A DNA stretch of 64,000 bases from Syngnathus acus (taxonomy: Eukaryota > Chordata > Actinopteri > Syngnathiformes > Syngnathidae): positions 6,893,693-6,957,692 of the forward strand of contig NC_051088.1 in the NCBI RefSeq assembly GCF_901709675.1. The letters run 5' to 3'. Positions within the stretch are counted from its first letter, which is position 1, and each line of letters opens with the position of its first letter. The position numbers and the translations under genes are program-made. The notes under the pieces are model-generated. The model was not told the origin of the DNA. It saw only the letters and a list, made by a program, of their open reading frames with translations, and ran no database searches. Positions 42,586-57,500 of this stretch are shown piece by piece.

Positions 42586-45500
42586 TCAGTCTCTCAGGTC
42601 CATGCTCGAGCCGAACAGGGCCACCAGCTGCTCCTCGTAATGGGCGATGTTCCTCTTCATGATCTCTTTACAGGAGCCCAGGAGGCGCTCAAACGCTTGC
42701 ACGTCTATTACTGCAAAAGGAAGTGCATCATATATGTGAGTGTGGAGTCAACTCAGATGCTAAAATATCAAGTCTGGCCACACAATAACCATTTGACTGA
42801 GCTCTTTTTGCTATGACAATGAATTCAAAAGCATTGGCATAAATGGATTTGGCAAAACTAAATGAAATCTAATCCTACTGAAATGGTACCTAGACTTGTC
42901 CATGATATAAAATAAATGTTCCCTACTAAATGAAATAAATTTAAATGCAAGTAATCCATTACAGGTGCCAAAAACAACAATCATTTTGGAACATGTGTTA
43001 AAGTCAATAAATAAAAATCACTGTATTGTAAAATAAATACAAAAACATATGAAAATATAAAACAATAGTGGTTTCATCACTAACTATTCCAACAGTCGCA
43101 CATGTGCACGCATGCTTGTGCAATAATTCTGCATCGATGCGGGCCTTTAAGCTGTGCGGCCCTGTGAGTGACATGTGGAGGTTAATTTATTGTTGGTGTC
43201 TACCCAATGCAGGTAATGAGTCCCTTCATTTTGTAATTGTCTGTTTGATCGCTTCAAAAATGGCTCAAAATGTATTGGCAACTTTTTTTGTCACTTCACT
43301 CCAGCGGCAGCCTACCTGAAGCTTGCGAGTGACTTAAATTTTGATCGGTAGAAGAAAAAAAAAAAAAAAAAAAAGGACCAAGTAATTGCTCTCAATGCAA
43401 AAAAAAAAAAAACGTGGCACAAAAAGGTGTGTACCACCGTACTAGTTATTTTATCATTTATTTCTAAGCCTGACTGACAACAACTGTGGTCGTATGGGTA
43501 GTGAACCACTTTAGAAGATAAATGAATGATAGACAATATCATGTAATGCAATAAATAGCTGTGGCGGAGAGTAACAGTCCACAGCATAATTGAGACGTCA
43601 AGTCACTTCATGCTTGGTTGACAACCCCCGGATCAATTAGGCAAGCAATTCATCACAAATGCATTTGAGCAGGAGTGGTTCAAATAAAACATTAATAATA
43701 CAGGGATTTATATTGATCGCTTTAAAAGGCATGTATTGAGCCAACAACTCTTGAAGAGAAAAAGAAAAAAATATTGCTTTAAAACAACAGATGCTGCCAA
43801 ATATTTTTAAGATGGAGTGTATGAGATCTTACCCAAACATTTGACACTGCCCACTGCGTAGGCTGAAGCAGCGCGGGGCTTGTTAGTGACCAAGGCCAGC
43901 TCCCCGAAGTACTGACCCCTGCTACAGCGTGCTATCTCCACCTCCGCGTTGTCTGCATGGTCTGCCTTCGTCTGCTCGGTGTAGAAGGAAGGAAGAGGGT
44001 TAAAGGTTAGCAACCAGTGAGCGTATCATTTCCCGCCACCCCACCCCCCCAAAGCAAGAGAGGCACTCGGCAGCTGAGCCGAGAGTCGTAATTCCCTCTG
44101 TTGCTTGGCAAAACCTTTTTAATGGGGAGCGTTGGTTGTCATTGTCAAAATGATTCTTACAGCAACTACCCGGAGGACTGCAATAGTCAGCTGATATGGC
44201 TTGTGTTTCAGACAATGTATTTTTTTCTCCCCAACTTTGCACACTACGAATATAATAAACAAATGTATTGTAACAGACATTATGATTAAGTGTGAAAAGT
44301 GCACTTTGAAAACATCCGATTTTTTTTGTAGATAAACTATAATTGCATCTATTCTTTGGTGAAAAAGACAATCAAATACGACAAAATTTGAGCCATGTTG
44401 ATGTGACCACGTTCCAAATGAAACAGTAGGAATCTAGTAATTCTGGGTGGGATACAATTTTCATACAATGTAAAAATCGATCAACTGAATGCTGTGAAAT
44501 GCAAACTCTGCTTACTTTACTCTTCATCATGATCTTGACTTCCCCAGATTCGACAATGTAGAAGCAGTCAGCACTGTCCCCCTGTCAACAACAAATGCAG
44601 TTAGGTTTCTGACATACAAATTGACAATATCTTGGTTCTTATTCCAATCCAAGACATTTCATAATAATAATAATAATTCATTTCATTTCTATAGCGCTTT
44701 TCAATGACCCAAAGACGCTTTACAGGGAATAAAAAGGGTGGGGACGTACGAGAAATTTCACTTGTCACTGACAGGTGAGATCAACATGTGGGCTAGGACT
44801 GAACAAGTAATCAAATTCAAATCTACATGGCAATGTAGTCCAATGCAATTTCTCAGCTTCATTCACTACATGATCTCAGCTTCATTTGAGTCAGTTGGTA
44901 GTGTTTTTTTTATTTTTTTTTTATTTTACTTATGGATATTATTTCTAATAGTGTCTTGATAAGTTCAGCGCTTAAGTGTACTCTAGTCTGCATGTTTACA
45001 CGTAATTCTATCCGTGGCTAATTGAATAACTGAAGGAGATAAAACGCTGCCATTCATATTTACTCATTGTCTTTTTTTTTGCCTGATCTATAAACCCAAA
45101 ACATTTATGTACAATATCGTAGACATACATATACATTTAGATTATTTTGCAAATCGTCCACACCATAGATGCAAGCCTTGATATAACATGATCTTGCTCA
45201 GGCTGAAACAAGTCAAATGTGAGGGGCTTACCTGTGTAATGATGCGCTCACCATCTGAGAACTGTTTTGCGCCTAATACATCCACAATCTTCATCCTCTC
45301 ATTTGCCTGCAAGGATAAAACAAGGCGAAAGATGAGAGAGGAAAAACGAGACAAATGCTGGCAACAGAATTGTTTGACGAATGCAAACTTGTCTATGTTT
45401 GCAGACCTTTTTTTAACATCACTACACACGTACTTGAATATGGCAATAGCTCTGATGACACCACATCTAAACAAACACTTCTTGTCATTTGACCAAAGCA

Positions 45501-48500
45501 GGGCAACTAGGAAGACAGGATAAATGATGCTTTTAGCCTTCTTTACCATTGCAGTTTGAAAGTGTCAATTGAAAAGATCAGAATAAGACGGAACGCCATC
45601 CGTTATTTACATTTCAACCTTTTAATTGATTCAAAAATAGAAGTGGTAGCAGTACAGACAATGTTAACCTGACCACGGAGAGCCTGGCTAATTGATTTAT
45701 CCTTCTGTTGCCCAGATTAGGCTGACGGCGCAGATGTGCTCCTTTGGCGCTTAACACACACATTGTAGAGTTGGTTGAGCAAACAGGCTGGCCATTATGT
45801 TGGCGCCTATTGTTTCCAAACATTATGATAACAGATTTATTCACGGTCCACTCTCTCAAGCATTGAACTCACCTCCAGGGATTTCAGTAGGGGCACAGAC
45901 TCAATAAAAGACTCGTACATCCTTCGCTTCTTGGCATTGTTCTTCAAAATGAGTCTACGAAATGTGGCACGATCCTAAAGGGGGGGGGAAAAATCATCAA
46001 AGTGCATTCTCAAAGTCTCTGACTTGTCTTTCTCTCTTTGGCCACTTGGGGGAACAGCAGAGCACCTCCTCCATTCACACAGAATTTGATTCCATTCTTA
46101 AGCTTGGTGGCTCACAATCAATGTACTTAAAACATACAGTATGTGGCCGACTAGACCACTACAAGGAATTATAGATATGGCGATCCAGATTGGTGTCGCA
46201 ATATTATGCTCAGTAACATCAATTTCAGTTTGGCATATTTAGATGCTCTTACCAGCCCCCATAGCGAGCCCTCTTCGGTGGCGATGATGGTAGCTGCACG
46301 TGGTGTGTTGTACATGAGTGCCAGCTCCCCGAAACTGCCCTTGTTGTCATACTGACCCACGCATGTTCCTGATACCACAATGTCAAACACACCTCTGGAG
46401 ATTGAGAGATCAAACAGGGGAGAGAAACCTTGAATCAGTCCTTGTGCAAGAAAAGAATGTGATTCCTCTAATTTAGCTAAAAGTTTAGGTGAACAGTATT
46501 GAACCACAGACGAAATTTTGAACATGCACAAATTTAGGAGATCATCAATTGTTTGTTACGATATTTCATTAGCTACCAGTTCCTCAAAAAGACTTCTAAA
46601 TGTTACTAAGCCGCAAATAATAGTGTGGCTCAGGCCGAACTGACCTTTTTATTCTACTTGAACAGAGCAGCCCATTCAGGTATGTTGGGGATCACTTCTT
46701 GTTCCCAGGGTCAAATTGTTGCCTTGTATGCTGATTAATAACAACATTCCACAGCCAATCCTTTCTGACTGAGACTTAGAGGACCCACGTAGAGAATGTA
46801 TCGTGCTTAATTTCAGGCAGACCATGCACCAAATTCACATTAGTAGTCGTTTTCTATTACACATGATAGTTTTTGTTGTTAAAAATAGACTACCATACAA
46901 ATAAGTTTACACTAAGAGTGCACCGTTTCCAGATATAGATCAGTACAATGTCTCTGTGTACATTATCACTTCCTGAGGGTGGCACAATAGTAGAGTGGCT
47001 AGTGCTTTCCCACACTCCAAAGACATGTTGCTTAGTTTAAAATAAAGACTCTGAATGGTTGTATGTGCCTTGTGATTGGCTGGCAGTCAGTTTAGCGGGT
47101 GCCCTACCTCCCGCCCAGGGTTAGCTGGAATAGGCTACAACTCACCTTCCACAACCCTTGCTAGGATCAACAGAACAGAAATTGAATGGCGTCACTGGAG
47201 CACTCACTAGTCAGCAAATCAAGCTTTAAACTCTGAATGCATCCTTAGAGGATATAACATTCATTACATTTTAACAGCTTTGATAATAGCCTGAGATAGT
47301 ATGACTTGGCAGACATGCTGCTGGTAAAGGTCATCCTGACACACCTCGTGCAGAGAAAACACAGAAAACAATAGTTTAGATTGTGTGTGTGTAGATGGGA
47401 ATATCACAGTCAGTGGACTCTCACTGTACTGCACAGAGGAGTAATTAGAGGCCAGGGTGGCGGAAACATTAACCTTTAAAACTCTTGTAGTTCTGATGTA
47501 GCTAATTTGGCAAGTCCACCATCTTTGTTATTAGTTTTTCAGTGTGGTCCTTTGTGCCCTTCTGTGTTCTTACAGTTATAGGCTATATTAACCTAAGGCT
47601 AACTAACCATAAGGCTATATTAAGTATGGCTATTTGTCTGTATCTTTACCGCTCTATGACATAAAAGTTGTCCCCATCGTCTCCCTGGTCAATCACATGC
47701 TCTTGGGGCTGGACCCGTAATTCAAACATTGCATCCAGCACTTCAGAGAACTGCTCCTGAAATGAAGATGAGAATGACAAGAAGAAACATTGTAGACACA
47801 TACAAACAGATGACAAACCCAGAAAAACAGTGCAATTGAACAAGAAGCTAAAAAAAAAAAGACCCCTGGAGGGGGCCAAGCTAAAGCTAACCTATCTCAT
47901 GAAAGGAAGCGTGTAAAAGAAGAGGAAAAAAGCCTTTTTGGTGACATTAAGTAACCATTTTCTGTTTCACAAGAATATGTAATCTCAAGACAATCATGCC
48001 ATCCCTGGGGTCCACAAGTTCAACACAATGTCACAGTCATATATCATTTGTGAGTCCACTTTGGCTCACAATGGGAAAAAACATTCTCATTCATTTCAAG
48101 CCAAAGCAGATGCAAATAAATCAAGGCACATTTGGAATTCAGGGAAAATCCCACACATGGGCAGATCGCAGGAGTTTTACTATGCCATTAATAATAAAGG
48201 ACACAAAGAGAGACACGGGGCAAAGGGGACTAGCTAGCCTTTTCTCACCAGTGTGCGTGCAGTGTATGCCGAGTCATCCTTCCCATTATTTACCTGATCC
48301 AGTGTTTTGAAGAGCAAAATGTCCCGACAGGCCTCCTGCAGTCTGCAGCGTTGTACATCGGTTTTTGGATGAACCACTCTGGGTTCTGTGTCTTCATCAT
48401 CTTCATCTGGATTGAATGCCTCCGCACACACTGGAGAAATTACGGAGGGGGGAAAAAAATGGAGTTGCAATGAACATGAGCCACAAGTACAGTACACAGA

Positions 48501-51500
48501 CCTTCTCTTACCGGCATTGTAAATTAAAGTCTTGGTCCAACTGTGGTAAACGTAACTCTTAACCATGACCCATGAAATTCTGTTTGTGTCTACTCAGAGC
48601 CTAGTTTTTGCCTTATGAAAGTGACAGATCTTTAATGCTGCCATATTGAGAAATATTTCCCCTGACAATAATGTTATTACTTTATCTTAATACAGTACAT
48701 CAGTTTTGGTTCACAAGTAGCCTCAAATGAGCCATGTTATTTAATAAAGTGGTCTTGCAATTGCTGCAAAGCCACTAGACGCCAATTCAAAACATGGCTA
48801 TATCTTACGAATTTATGATGCCATTTTTAAAGGTAATGATTGACATTTTATACAGAATGCGGAAGGTAGAAAACCTGTTTCAACAATTCCACGACAAGAC
48901 AGTTGCAAAAAGACCACAGTTGACTAACTGTCCTAGTAATACTATAACTGTAAAGATTTTGGATTACAATAACCATGATGAATGTGATTTTGGATAGCTA
49001 AAATTTTTAAATTAATTGTTGTAATACTAAGGTGGCTCCAACAGAAATGCCTTTTTACACAAACTGATTCTCGTGTGGATGTTTCTGAAGCTCCACATTT
49101 ATTTTCTACTGCCAAGGCTGTTTCATTAAGATCTCTTGTCATTAACACACCATTGTGAAAAAAACCTGAAATATCTAAAATACTAACAGCTAATGAATAA
49201 TTGTTTAACACTGAAATCCTCCCCTCTAGTTTGTTTGAATTGCCTTTTTTTTGGTTACATTGAGAATTTGTGACTGCTGTTCCACCAGTGGAGGTAGTAC
49301 CAAAAAAACAGTTTACTCAGTCGAATTAAAACCACATGGCCCACACAAGCCTTTATAAAGCTGAGGAATGGACAGCAGAGTCAACAGCAATAGCAAGACA
49401 GTAATAAAGATAAACGTCAGCTGACACACAGCAGAGAGCCAAATCAAAGTGCTGCTGTCCACTAAGGCTGACGACAAGTCAATTACTTACTCATCTGTGA
49501 AGTGCAATGAAATGTGAGAAAACTAGAGTACCATGGACCAAAGACAACTGACACAGAGCGTGGAAACAAAACACCAAACTCACCAAACTGGCACAAGAGA
49601 TAAGACTGAAGTAGAGACACACCTACACATTTAGGAATTACACCCTTGGCACATATTTTTAAGCATCTGCCCGCTACATATTAACATTGATAAAGGTTGG
49701 TTGTGCATTTGGACTAGACCTGACTGCTTTTTTCCCCCACTTAAACCTCTTACCAAATAGAGGAAACAGATAAGGCTGTGCAGACAGACAGCCTACCTAC
49801 GCATAGAGACTCAGTGTGACAAAATAGGGGCCAGTGACGGAAGCCGTGAATATATCTGCTACTTGTGTTTGACGTGCATGGTCAACACAATTTGTGCACG
49901 CGCCGCAATAGGGCCCATTACGCAACCAAGTATGCAATATCATATAATAGCCCTTGAGGGTCATGACGTCAAAGGTACAATAAATCTCCCAGGCACGCTC
50001 TCACACTCATACAGGAATCTCACCTGATACTCTTCTGTTGAATCTGCTTGGTGGTGGGGCTGCAAACAGACAAGAAAGGGGAGGGGCAAATGAACATCAG
50101 TGAGTTTCAACAAACAAATATTGAGACATTTTTGGTTTTACTTAAGTAATCGGTTTCTTTTTTTAAATATATAATGCAATTCTGAGGCAAAAGTAGGATT
50201 TCAAAAAGCAATAAGTGCCTAAAGTCGGTCAGAATAATAACTGGCAACACAAAGACACAAAAAAATAATCTGAACACAAATAAAAACAGACGTGTCCAAA
50301 AGGTCTTAATGGTGGTGACATGCTCTGACAGCACCATCTAATTTCTTTCTAAAAAAAAATTGAAAATAATTTCAATGGCTTCAGGGTTTCATTAACATGA
50401 AATTCACACTCAATAGGAACCTCCCCATCCCAAAACCGTGTACAGTGGTATACAATATTGATTACATATTGACTGAAAACTATCGCACTCTATATTCAAC
50501 GTTGACTGTGCACAGAAAACTGCAGCACAGTGGAACTTGGAGGTGATGGGGAGCAGTTTTAGAGTTTGATACAAGAGATGTGGGTGTCAAGCGAGAGCCA
50601 ACATTAGGTCTATTCTCCAATATTTGAGGAAATGCAGATTTCAAGCATGTGACCTGCGTACTGCACCCTTGACCGAGCAGCCTGAAGTGGGTACTGCTGA
50701 ATATGATTATGCATCAGGAATTATTCAGAGGCCATTCAAACAAGTATGCAGGATGTGCACCTGTTTGTGTGAGGACATGTAGATGTGCATCTATTTCCTT
50801 TATGTTTTGACCTCATTACAATGCGTCTTTGCATTCGGCTGATTATCCTCCATAGTTAGTAAACAAACACCCGCTTAATAATGCCAAGATTGTTGCGGGC
50901 CAGACGGGCAATGCCATATATTAAGAGTATGCCACACTACGGTATTACCATCGTGTCAGAGCCCACTAGACAGTGAAGTTGAGAGACTCCAAGATAATCA
51001 TAGACACACGCAACGTTCCTCACTCACCTGAGAAAGGACAAGACTATTCATCAGAATGTTCAAACTATTATTTAACATGTAAGAGATGAACTAGATTCGT
51101 CTTCAGGAACAAGCACTAATTCAAATCACCTGACGACCACCACCATGTTCAGGCCTGTATTGTCTATTGTATCGCACAAATGCATTCCATGAAATATTTT
51201 TGCTCGCATGCATATGTGCTCAGTTGTGTGGGTGCATGTGTTCTCTCCACAGTCATGTGTTTGAATGGTGTTGATGGCAGTGTGGCGATGCTGGTGGCTG
51301 TATTAAATGTACGCCTGAAGTTGCCTTGGCAACCTAACACAAAGAGGATCTCATTGCCATAACAACCCTACCCCGTCCCCTCTCCCCTTGTCCCTTCTTA
51401 GCCGCATCCAACTTCCTTCTCCAGTATCTAGCTTGTAACAAGTGGCAGCTCGTCTCTCCACCCCTCCCTTCCTCCTTCACTACCAACTCTCAAGCTCTCG

Positions 51501-54500
51501 TGCATGCACAATGTGCCATATCAAAACTGTTCGATGGAAACAAGAAGAGGGAGCAAAAATAAAGGTGGCGGTGTGTTTACACAGATGGAGAAACAAATGA
51601 CAGACCAGAAGGTTTAACTGAGTGAGACATCTAGAAATGTGACATATTATATGATAGCTAATAGCAGTAAGTTGCCACACAAGAACAACAAGAAAAGTTG
51701 GACTATAGCATGAAAATATTGCAATAACTCCAGGATGTGAAGACTGGAGATTCAGGGGGGGATACGCAAGCAGGATGATAAAAACCTATTCCTAATAGAA
51801 AAAGAGGCATTGCAGTCAAAGAAACAAGATACTACATGGAAATAAAAATGTTTATTTTAAAGAAATACTCTAGCAATGGTGCCTGATACCGCCGGTCATA
51901 ATGATCACTTAACTGATCAGTACATTACTACTTTTTTGGTGGATTGCATGAAATTGAATTTGATAAATCCAGTCTTTAAACTGGGGCAAAATAGAGTACA
52001 TAATGTACTGTCCATTCAGTCAAGCTAGTTTGGCTATTAAATCAAGTATTTATAGTATGTCGATTGCGACATATCCTGAAGTGATAAACTGTAGGATGAG
52101 ATAGTACTGTTTAAATCATCCAAACTGAAAAACTCAAAACACATTAGAGTCCTGTAAGCCTCTTTCGCACAGAAATCACGCAAAACTGAAGCATGAGAGA
52201 ATAACTGGAGATGAGGCATTTATGAGCCTTAGCCTTACATATAAAACATTGAAACAAGACATCGCAAGTGTAACACTAACATAATCGGATGAGATCAGGA
52301 ATGATATGCAGTGCTCTTCAATGACATTCCCCAGTATTTACGAGACAGCAACAACTAATTACAACACAACAGGGCGTGGGAAATGTGAAGGACTAACTAA
52401 AGGTGTAATAGGCCAGGACAACTTTGCCTGGGCAGACCATCAACCCAGAAAAAAGGGTGGCTTGCACAGTGAAGAAGGTGTACACCAAGGAGGAATGAAA
52501 AATCAAGCAAAATAAATAAATAAATACAATTTATCTGGAATGAAGTTCTGGTATATTTTATTTTGGATGCAGGTAATCTTAATTTTAGCTCATGTTTGCA
52601 ATTTAATGTTGACGCAGTGGCATTGTATCTACTTCATGTGATGACTCGTGTTTCTCAATTACATAGATGCAGAGCGTTCCATCAATCCTCTGCATTTAAC
52701 TCATCCCAGGGGACCACCAGAGCAAAATGTCAAGCTTTGTATTACTTATTACTAGTGCAAAAAAATTGGACCTGCCTAATGGACAGAGTAAACAAATAGT
52801 TCGGCAGGACTTAAGGATCATTGAGCAGGCAATGAGACAAATATTTGCAGTATAATTAGATTTCTTTTGACCAGCTGTTTGAATAATACAAGACAGCCGT
52901 CTTGAGGAAGCAGTACAACAGACTTCACAAGCATTTTATAACAGTATTTATAAAACACAGTGAAAAGAACACAGATGTGGTTGAGGTGGCCTTAAGCAAA
53001 ATAAGAAGCACAGTCGGCGTTATTGAGAAGCCTTTTTTCTCTTCATCTTAAATGATTTCAGGCTCTGCATCAGCTGTTCACGGGCAACAGTAAAAAAAGA
53101 TTTGCATGACACTAACATTCCACTCCATAAAACTTTGTTGCCATTGAGGGCTCAGTTTTGTTTGTTTTTTTTGCAACAAGATTAATAATGCTCAATAGCT
53201 GTTTGGCGTGACAAGATGTTTAAATGTATTTGTCAGCCACTGGGATTGAGTGGTCACCAGCTGGGAGGGGCTCCAGCCTCTTAGGGACCCTGAAGACTAT
53301 GGGCTATAACAAATAAGGGTGGGAGCCGTTCCCTCTTGTTTATTATGTCTTTATCTCTTTCCCAACCACAGAGTATTTCTTGCGCTCTCTCCCACTCATT
53401 CTCTACGGGTCACTTATCAGGCTCATCAACTTTCCCAGTGTCTCACTCCAACTTCCAGTTACCACCAGACTATTATAAACACATTCAATCGATATGACTT
53501 TTGCCCTAAGCAACCACTAGCATTTTGGATTATTTATGATAAATTGGGCGGCACGGTGATCAAGTGGTTAGTTCATCCCTCTCACAGTTCTGATGTTGGA
53601 AGTTACAATGTAGGATTGTTCATTCATTCATTCATCATCCAAACCGCTTAGCCTCACGAGGGTCATGGGCATGCTCAAGACTCTAAAATGTCCTTAGGTG
53701 TAAATTTAAGTGTGGATGGTTGTTTATACTGTCCCGGCGAATAGTCCAGGGTGTATTCCGCCGTGTCTGGTAGAGCACTAACATGAAATATCTAACTTGG
53801 TCTGAAATAAAAAACTAACAATACTTGGTTTGAAGAACTGTGCTTTAGCCCGTCTCCATGTATGCATTATGTTCATTATGCGTTATGTATCTTTCTAAAT
53901 ATGGGTATTATTTCAAGTCTTGTAATCATCTCTAGTATGCAAGAGCAAGACTATCAATGATAACTGGTAGAAGGAACAATTGCACTGATACTCACGTCCA
54001 GGTCACAGGTTACACTCGGTCTTTGATTTGAAAGGCCCAATTGGGATCCCAACCTTGTAATAATTAACTTGCTTTGTGTTGCTTTCACAGTGCTGCATGA
54101 AAAACCAGACAGTCTTCCAAATCTCTAAAATAAAACTCCTCTCCACCCACCTTCATCAATGCACAACACCATTTTTAAAACACTGTTGCTATAAAAGGAG
54201 CTCAATAAACAGTCTCCTTGGTTGCACATTTTCAGTGAGAGAGTTTGAGGATGAAGACGATTTTAATACGATACCAGTGATACTGGATTTCTTCAGCATT
54301 GTCAGTTTCTTGTCAGCACATATGGCATTTTTGTCATATCCACAGGACAAACCGGAATGATTGTCAGATCCATCGCAAGAGAGGTAAGGTCAAAGTTAAA
54401 GCAATCGATGTGCAAAATGTGTCAAATTTTTAATCAATGACCGTGGCAGTACATAGACCAACTTGTGCTCAAAACTACTGTACAGAAAGAAAAAAAACAT

Positions 54501-57500
54501 TCCATTGTTTTTGGTCTTGTCAGCACTAAGACTATCGACTGGCATAACCATCATTTAACTGATGACTCTGAGGACTCTACTGAATTGATTGTTTAATTAC
54601 TCGCATTTTAAGGCAAATTGCCATCTTCTCAGATGTCCTTGTCATCTGAACATGCGACAGCAACTGCGGGAAGTACATTCTCATGAACAACAGAATAGGC
54701 TGCAGGAAAAAAAATACATTCGTAAACAGTCAGTGGGAAGAAATCGGAACAAGGGCTCATCAAACCACTAGGGTGAAACATAAACAAGGCCAAGCTGGTC
54801 TCCAATTACATGACCATTTACAGTCAAAAAGAAGTCCAATCCTCCTCAAACTCAAGCATATGTTTACAGCTGAGTCATTAAATTCAATAGCCTTGCAGTT
54901 GTCTCCATACCTTCTATTCCATTGAAAAAGAAAAAAAACCTACGTAAACTTTCCTCATATTTCAACAATGACATCACATTAAGTCAAGGCCTGGCAAATA
55001 AGACCTACAACATTTGAAAAGGAAAGGGCTGTGAACTAGCCATGACCTCTGGCTATCCAAATATAAATGAAACAAGGCTACCTACCGCCTATCACAGTCA
55101 TGGGCGGAAGAGACTGGCTCCGAGCTGCTCAAGGCCAGCAGTTTCTATGGCAACTGTGGCTGTATCTGCTATAGGGACTGCACCAAACACATCCGTCAGG
55201 ACTCAAATTAACTTCAAATAAGAGGTGGATAATTTAGACTCTCGGTTAGAGAGTAATCAAGTGTTCTTTCGTTTTCATCTGATCTTGGTTAAAATTATTT
55301 AGCGGTGGACGAGAGCATATGTGCCCTAACTTCCCCCTTCCAATCAGGCTGCATGTGTACTTACTAACATTCGCCCATAGGTCAGGGCTGACTTGGCTGT
55401 CCATAAATTAAAAACTAAGTATCAAGCACAACGGGAAATCATTTTCAGCCTTTTATAAAATGTCACTTGTCTTTCCTCATACATGTTTCTTTTTGCTCTT
55501 AGAGCCACAAAGCTACTTTCAAATCCAACCTGTACATGCATCTCTTTGCATCAAAAGAAAATGACCTTGTGTTCTCCAAGGGAACCATTAATCAATCATA
55601 GTAACAAAAGCTGAGCTTCACCCTAAATCACTGGGCTGGTCTTGGAAAGCTCTGCGCTCCGAGCATTGCCCCACAATGGAATCAATCAAATAAAGTCCTC
55701 TTAATCAGAGAATGAAATGCGCAGCCATGTTTTGCTGTGCAAGTGCTCATTGTGGAAAATCTTATTTGAGCAGAGCAACTTTCACCTTTGACAAACAGCT
55801 TCAATAACTTAATTAACTAATTCATTTAGTTATTGGTTAATTATTCATTTAAATGAATAGTTTCTCATTCGGTATCTTCTGCCCATTCATGTTCAGCCTT
55901 TTTTTTTATTGAAGTCACTTCCACCTATGTTAATTCTCTCCACCGAGCATGGCAAAGGCGGTTCTGCTAAAGCCTATAATAACCTTCTCCCTGAAAGCCA
56001 TCTTGTCTAATTAGATTGCTCTGAGACATCCAGGTCAACACATGCAGAGTAAAGGGGACTGAGATAGAGAGCAAACAAGTGTTAAGTTTATTCGTAAGAC
56101 GACGAGGCGGAACACACTTGTTTAACTGATATTTTTCTTTTTGGGACCTATTTTATCAGAAAAGAGCAAAGTGGTGAAAGAATGTTGATTGTATATTGAT
56201 GCCTTCTGTGTTTTATTCTTTGGGATTTAAAAAACAAATCTATACATTTCTGGCACCAGGCGGTATTCTTGTGGCCTCCAAATTCTTTACTGTTTAGGAG
56301 ACCTCAAAAACAGATTGTTGGTCCATTAACATAGCATCGTCAAGAGAGCAAGCCATTTTCAACTCATTAAATTGCAAAATTAAGACCCACGTGTAAATTG
56401 CAATGGAAAGCATCTTTTTTTTTTTTTTATATAGCGCCTTCTCAACAGCTGTCAGCCTGCCACTGTAACAAAGCGCTTTACTAAATTTATAACATGTAAT
56501 AACAATAGAGCACTTTACATAAAACAGTGGCAATAATGCAACATAATCATCCCTTTTTATGCTTGGTTTTTTGAAGTGGTTATGAAAGAGATTCAAAGCC
56601 TCTTTTCACCAGTGGATCAGAGGCGTTGTGATCACAGCGTGCATGACGTCACACACGTCTGCTAATTTGAAAAATAAACAATCAGCTGTAGAGTCCACTG
56701 ACCAGTGGTATAGATTTATGACAAAAATGTTAACGTTTCCAAATTATGAGCTACAGCTCATTTGAAAAGTAAAATATCAGCTGTAGAGTCCACTGACCAG
56801 TAGTATAAATCTGTGAAAAAAAATAACATGACCAAATTATGACAGAGGTTTTGACCCAATGCCAGCAATATGTAAGTGACATCATATTACTATTACAAAG
56901 TCACCTGAACATATTATAAAAAAAAAAAAAACTATCTCAGATTAGTAAAAGTCATTTCACAAAGTTTACTTCAGCCCAGTGTATCACCAATTGAGCATGT
57001 GTTACTTTTTATCTGCAGGCCATGCATAAGTGTGGTCAGGCTAGAGCACATGATGCATATAGCCATACAGGCCTGTGTTGTCACCCCATGTGATATGTCC
57101 CTGGGGGCTGTGTTGCAAGCCTGGCTGCAACTTTCTCTTGCCATGGATGTCATGTGTGCAATTCGCAGTGATCAGACAGGAAAGCACAACACGTTAAAGC
57201 TGTGTCCTTTACTGATACGTTGGACTGTGGAAAGTCTGAATGTGGAAAGTGTCTTAATCAAAATGTACTTTGTACTAGCAATAACATTGCATGTTCTGTT
57301 TGGGATTTGAATGGGGAAATCGTTCCGGCTTTGTTGGCTATCACATGGGCCGGCTGAGCTACAAGTTTGTCAAACGCGCAAACACATGCAGACACAAAGG
57401 GGGGGGGATAAAAGAGTGCAAAGATAAAGAAGCAAAGACAGAAACTAAGAAACAAAGAAAGAGACAGATGTAAAGAAACGGTAATCGCACTTTTACCCTG

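Noticed and set aside
54076-54360. 94-codon plus-strand open frame in the PRKAR2A intron
   Set aside because: No recognisable domain, no splice context, AT-rich intron; chance frame.
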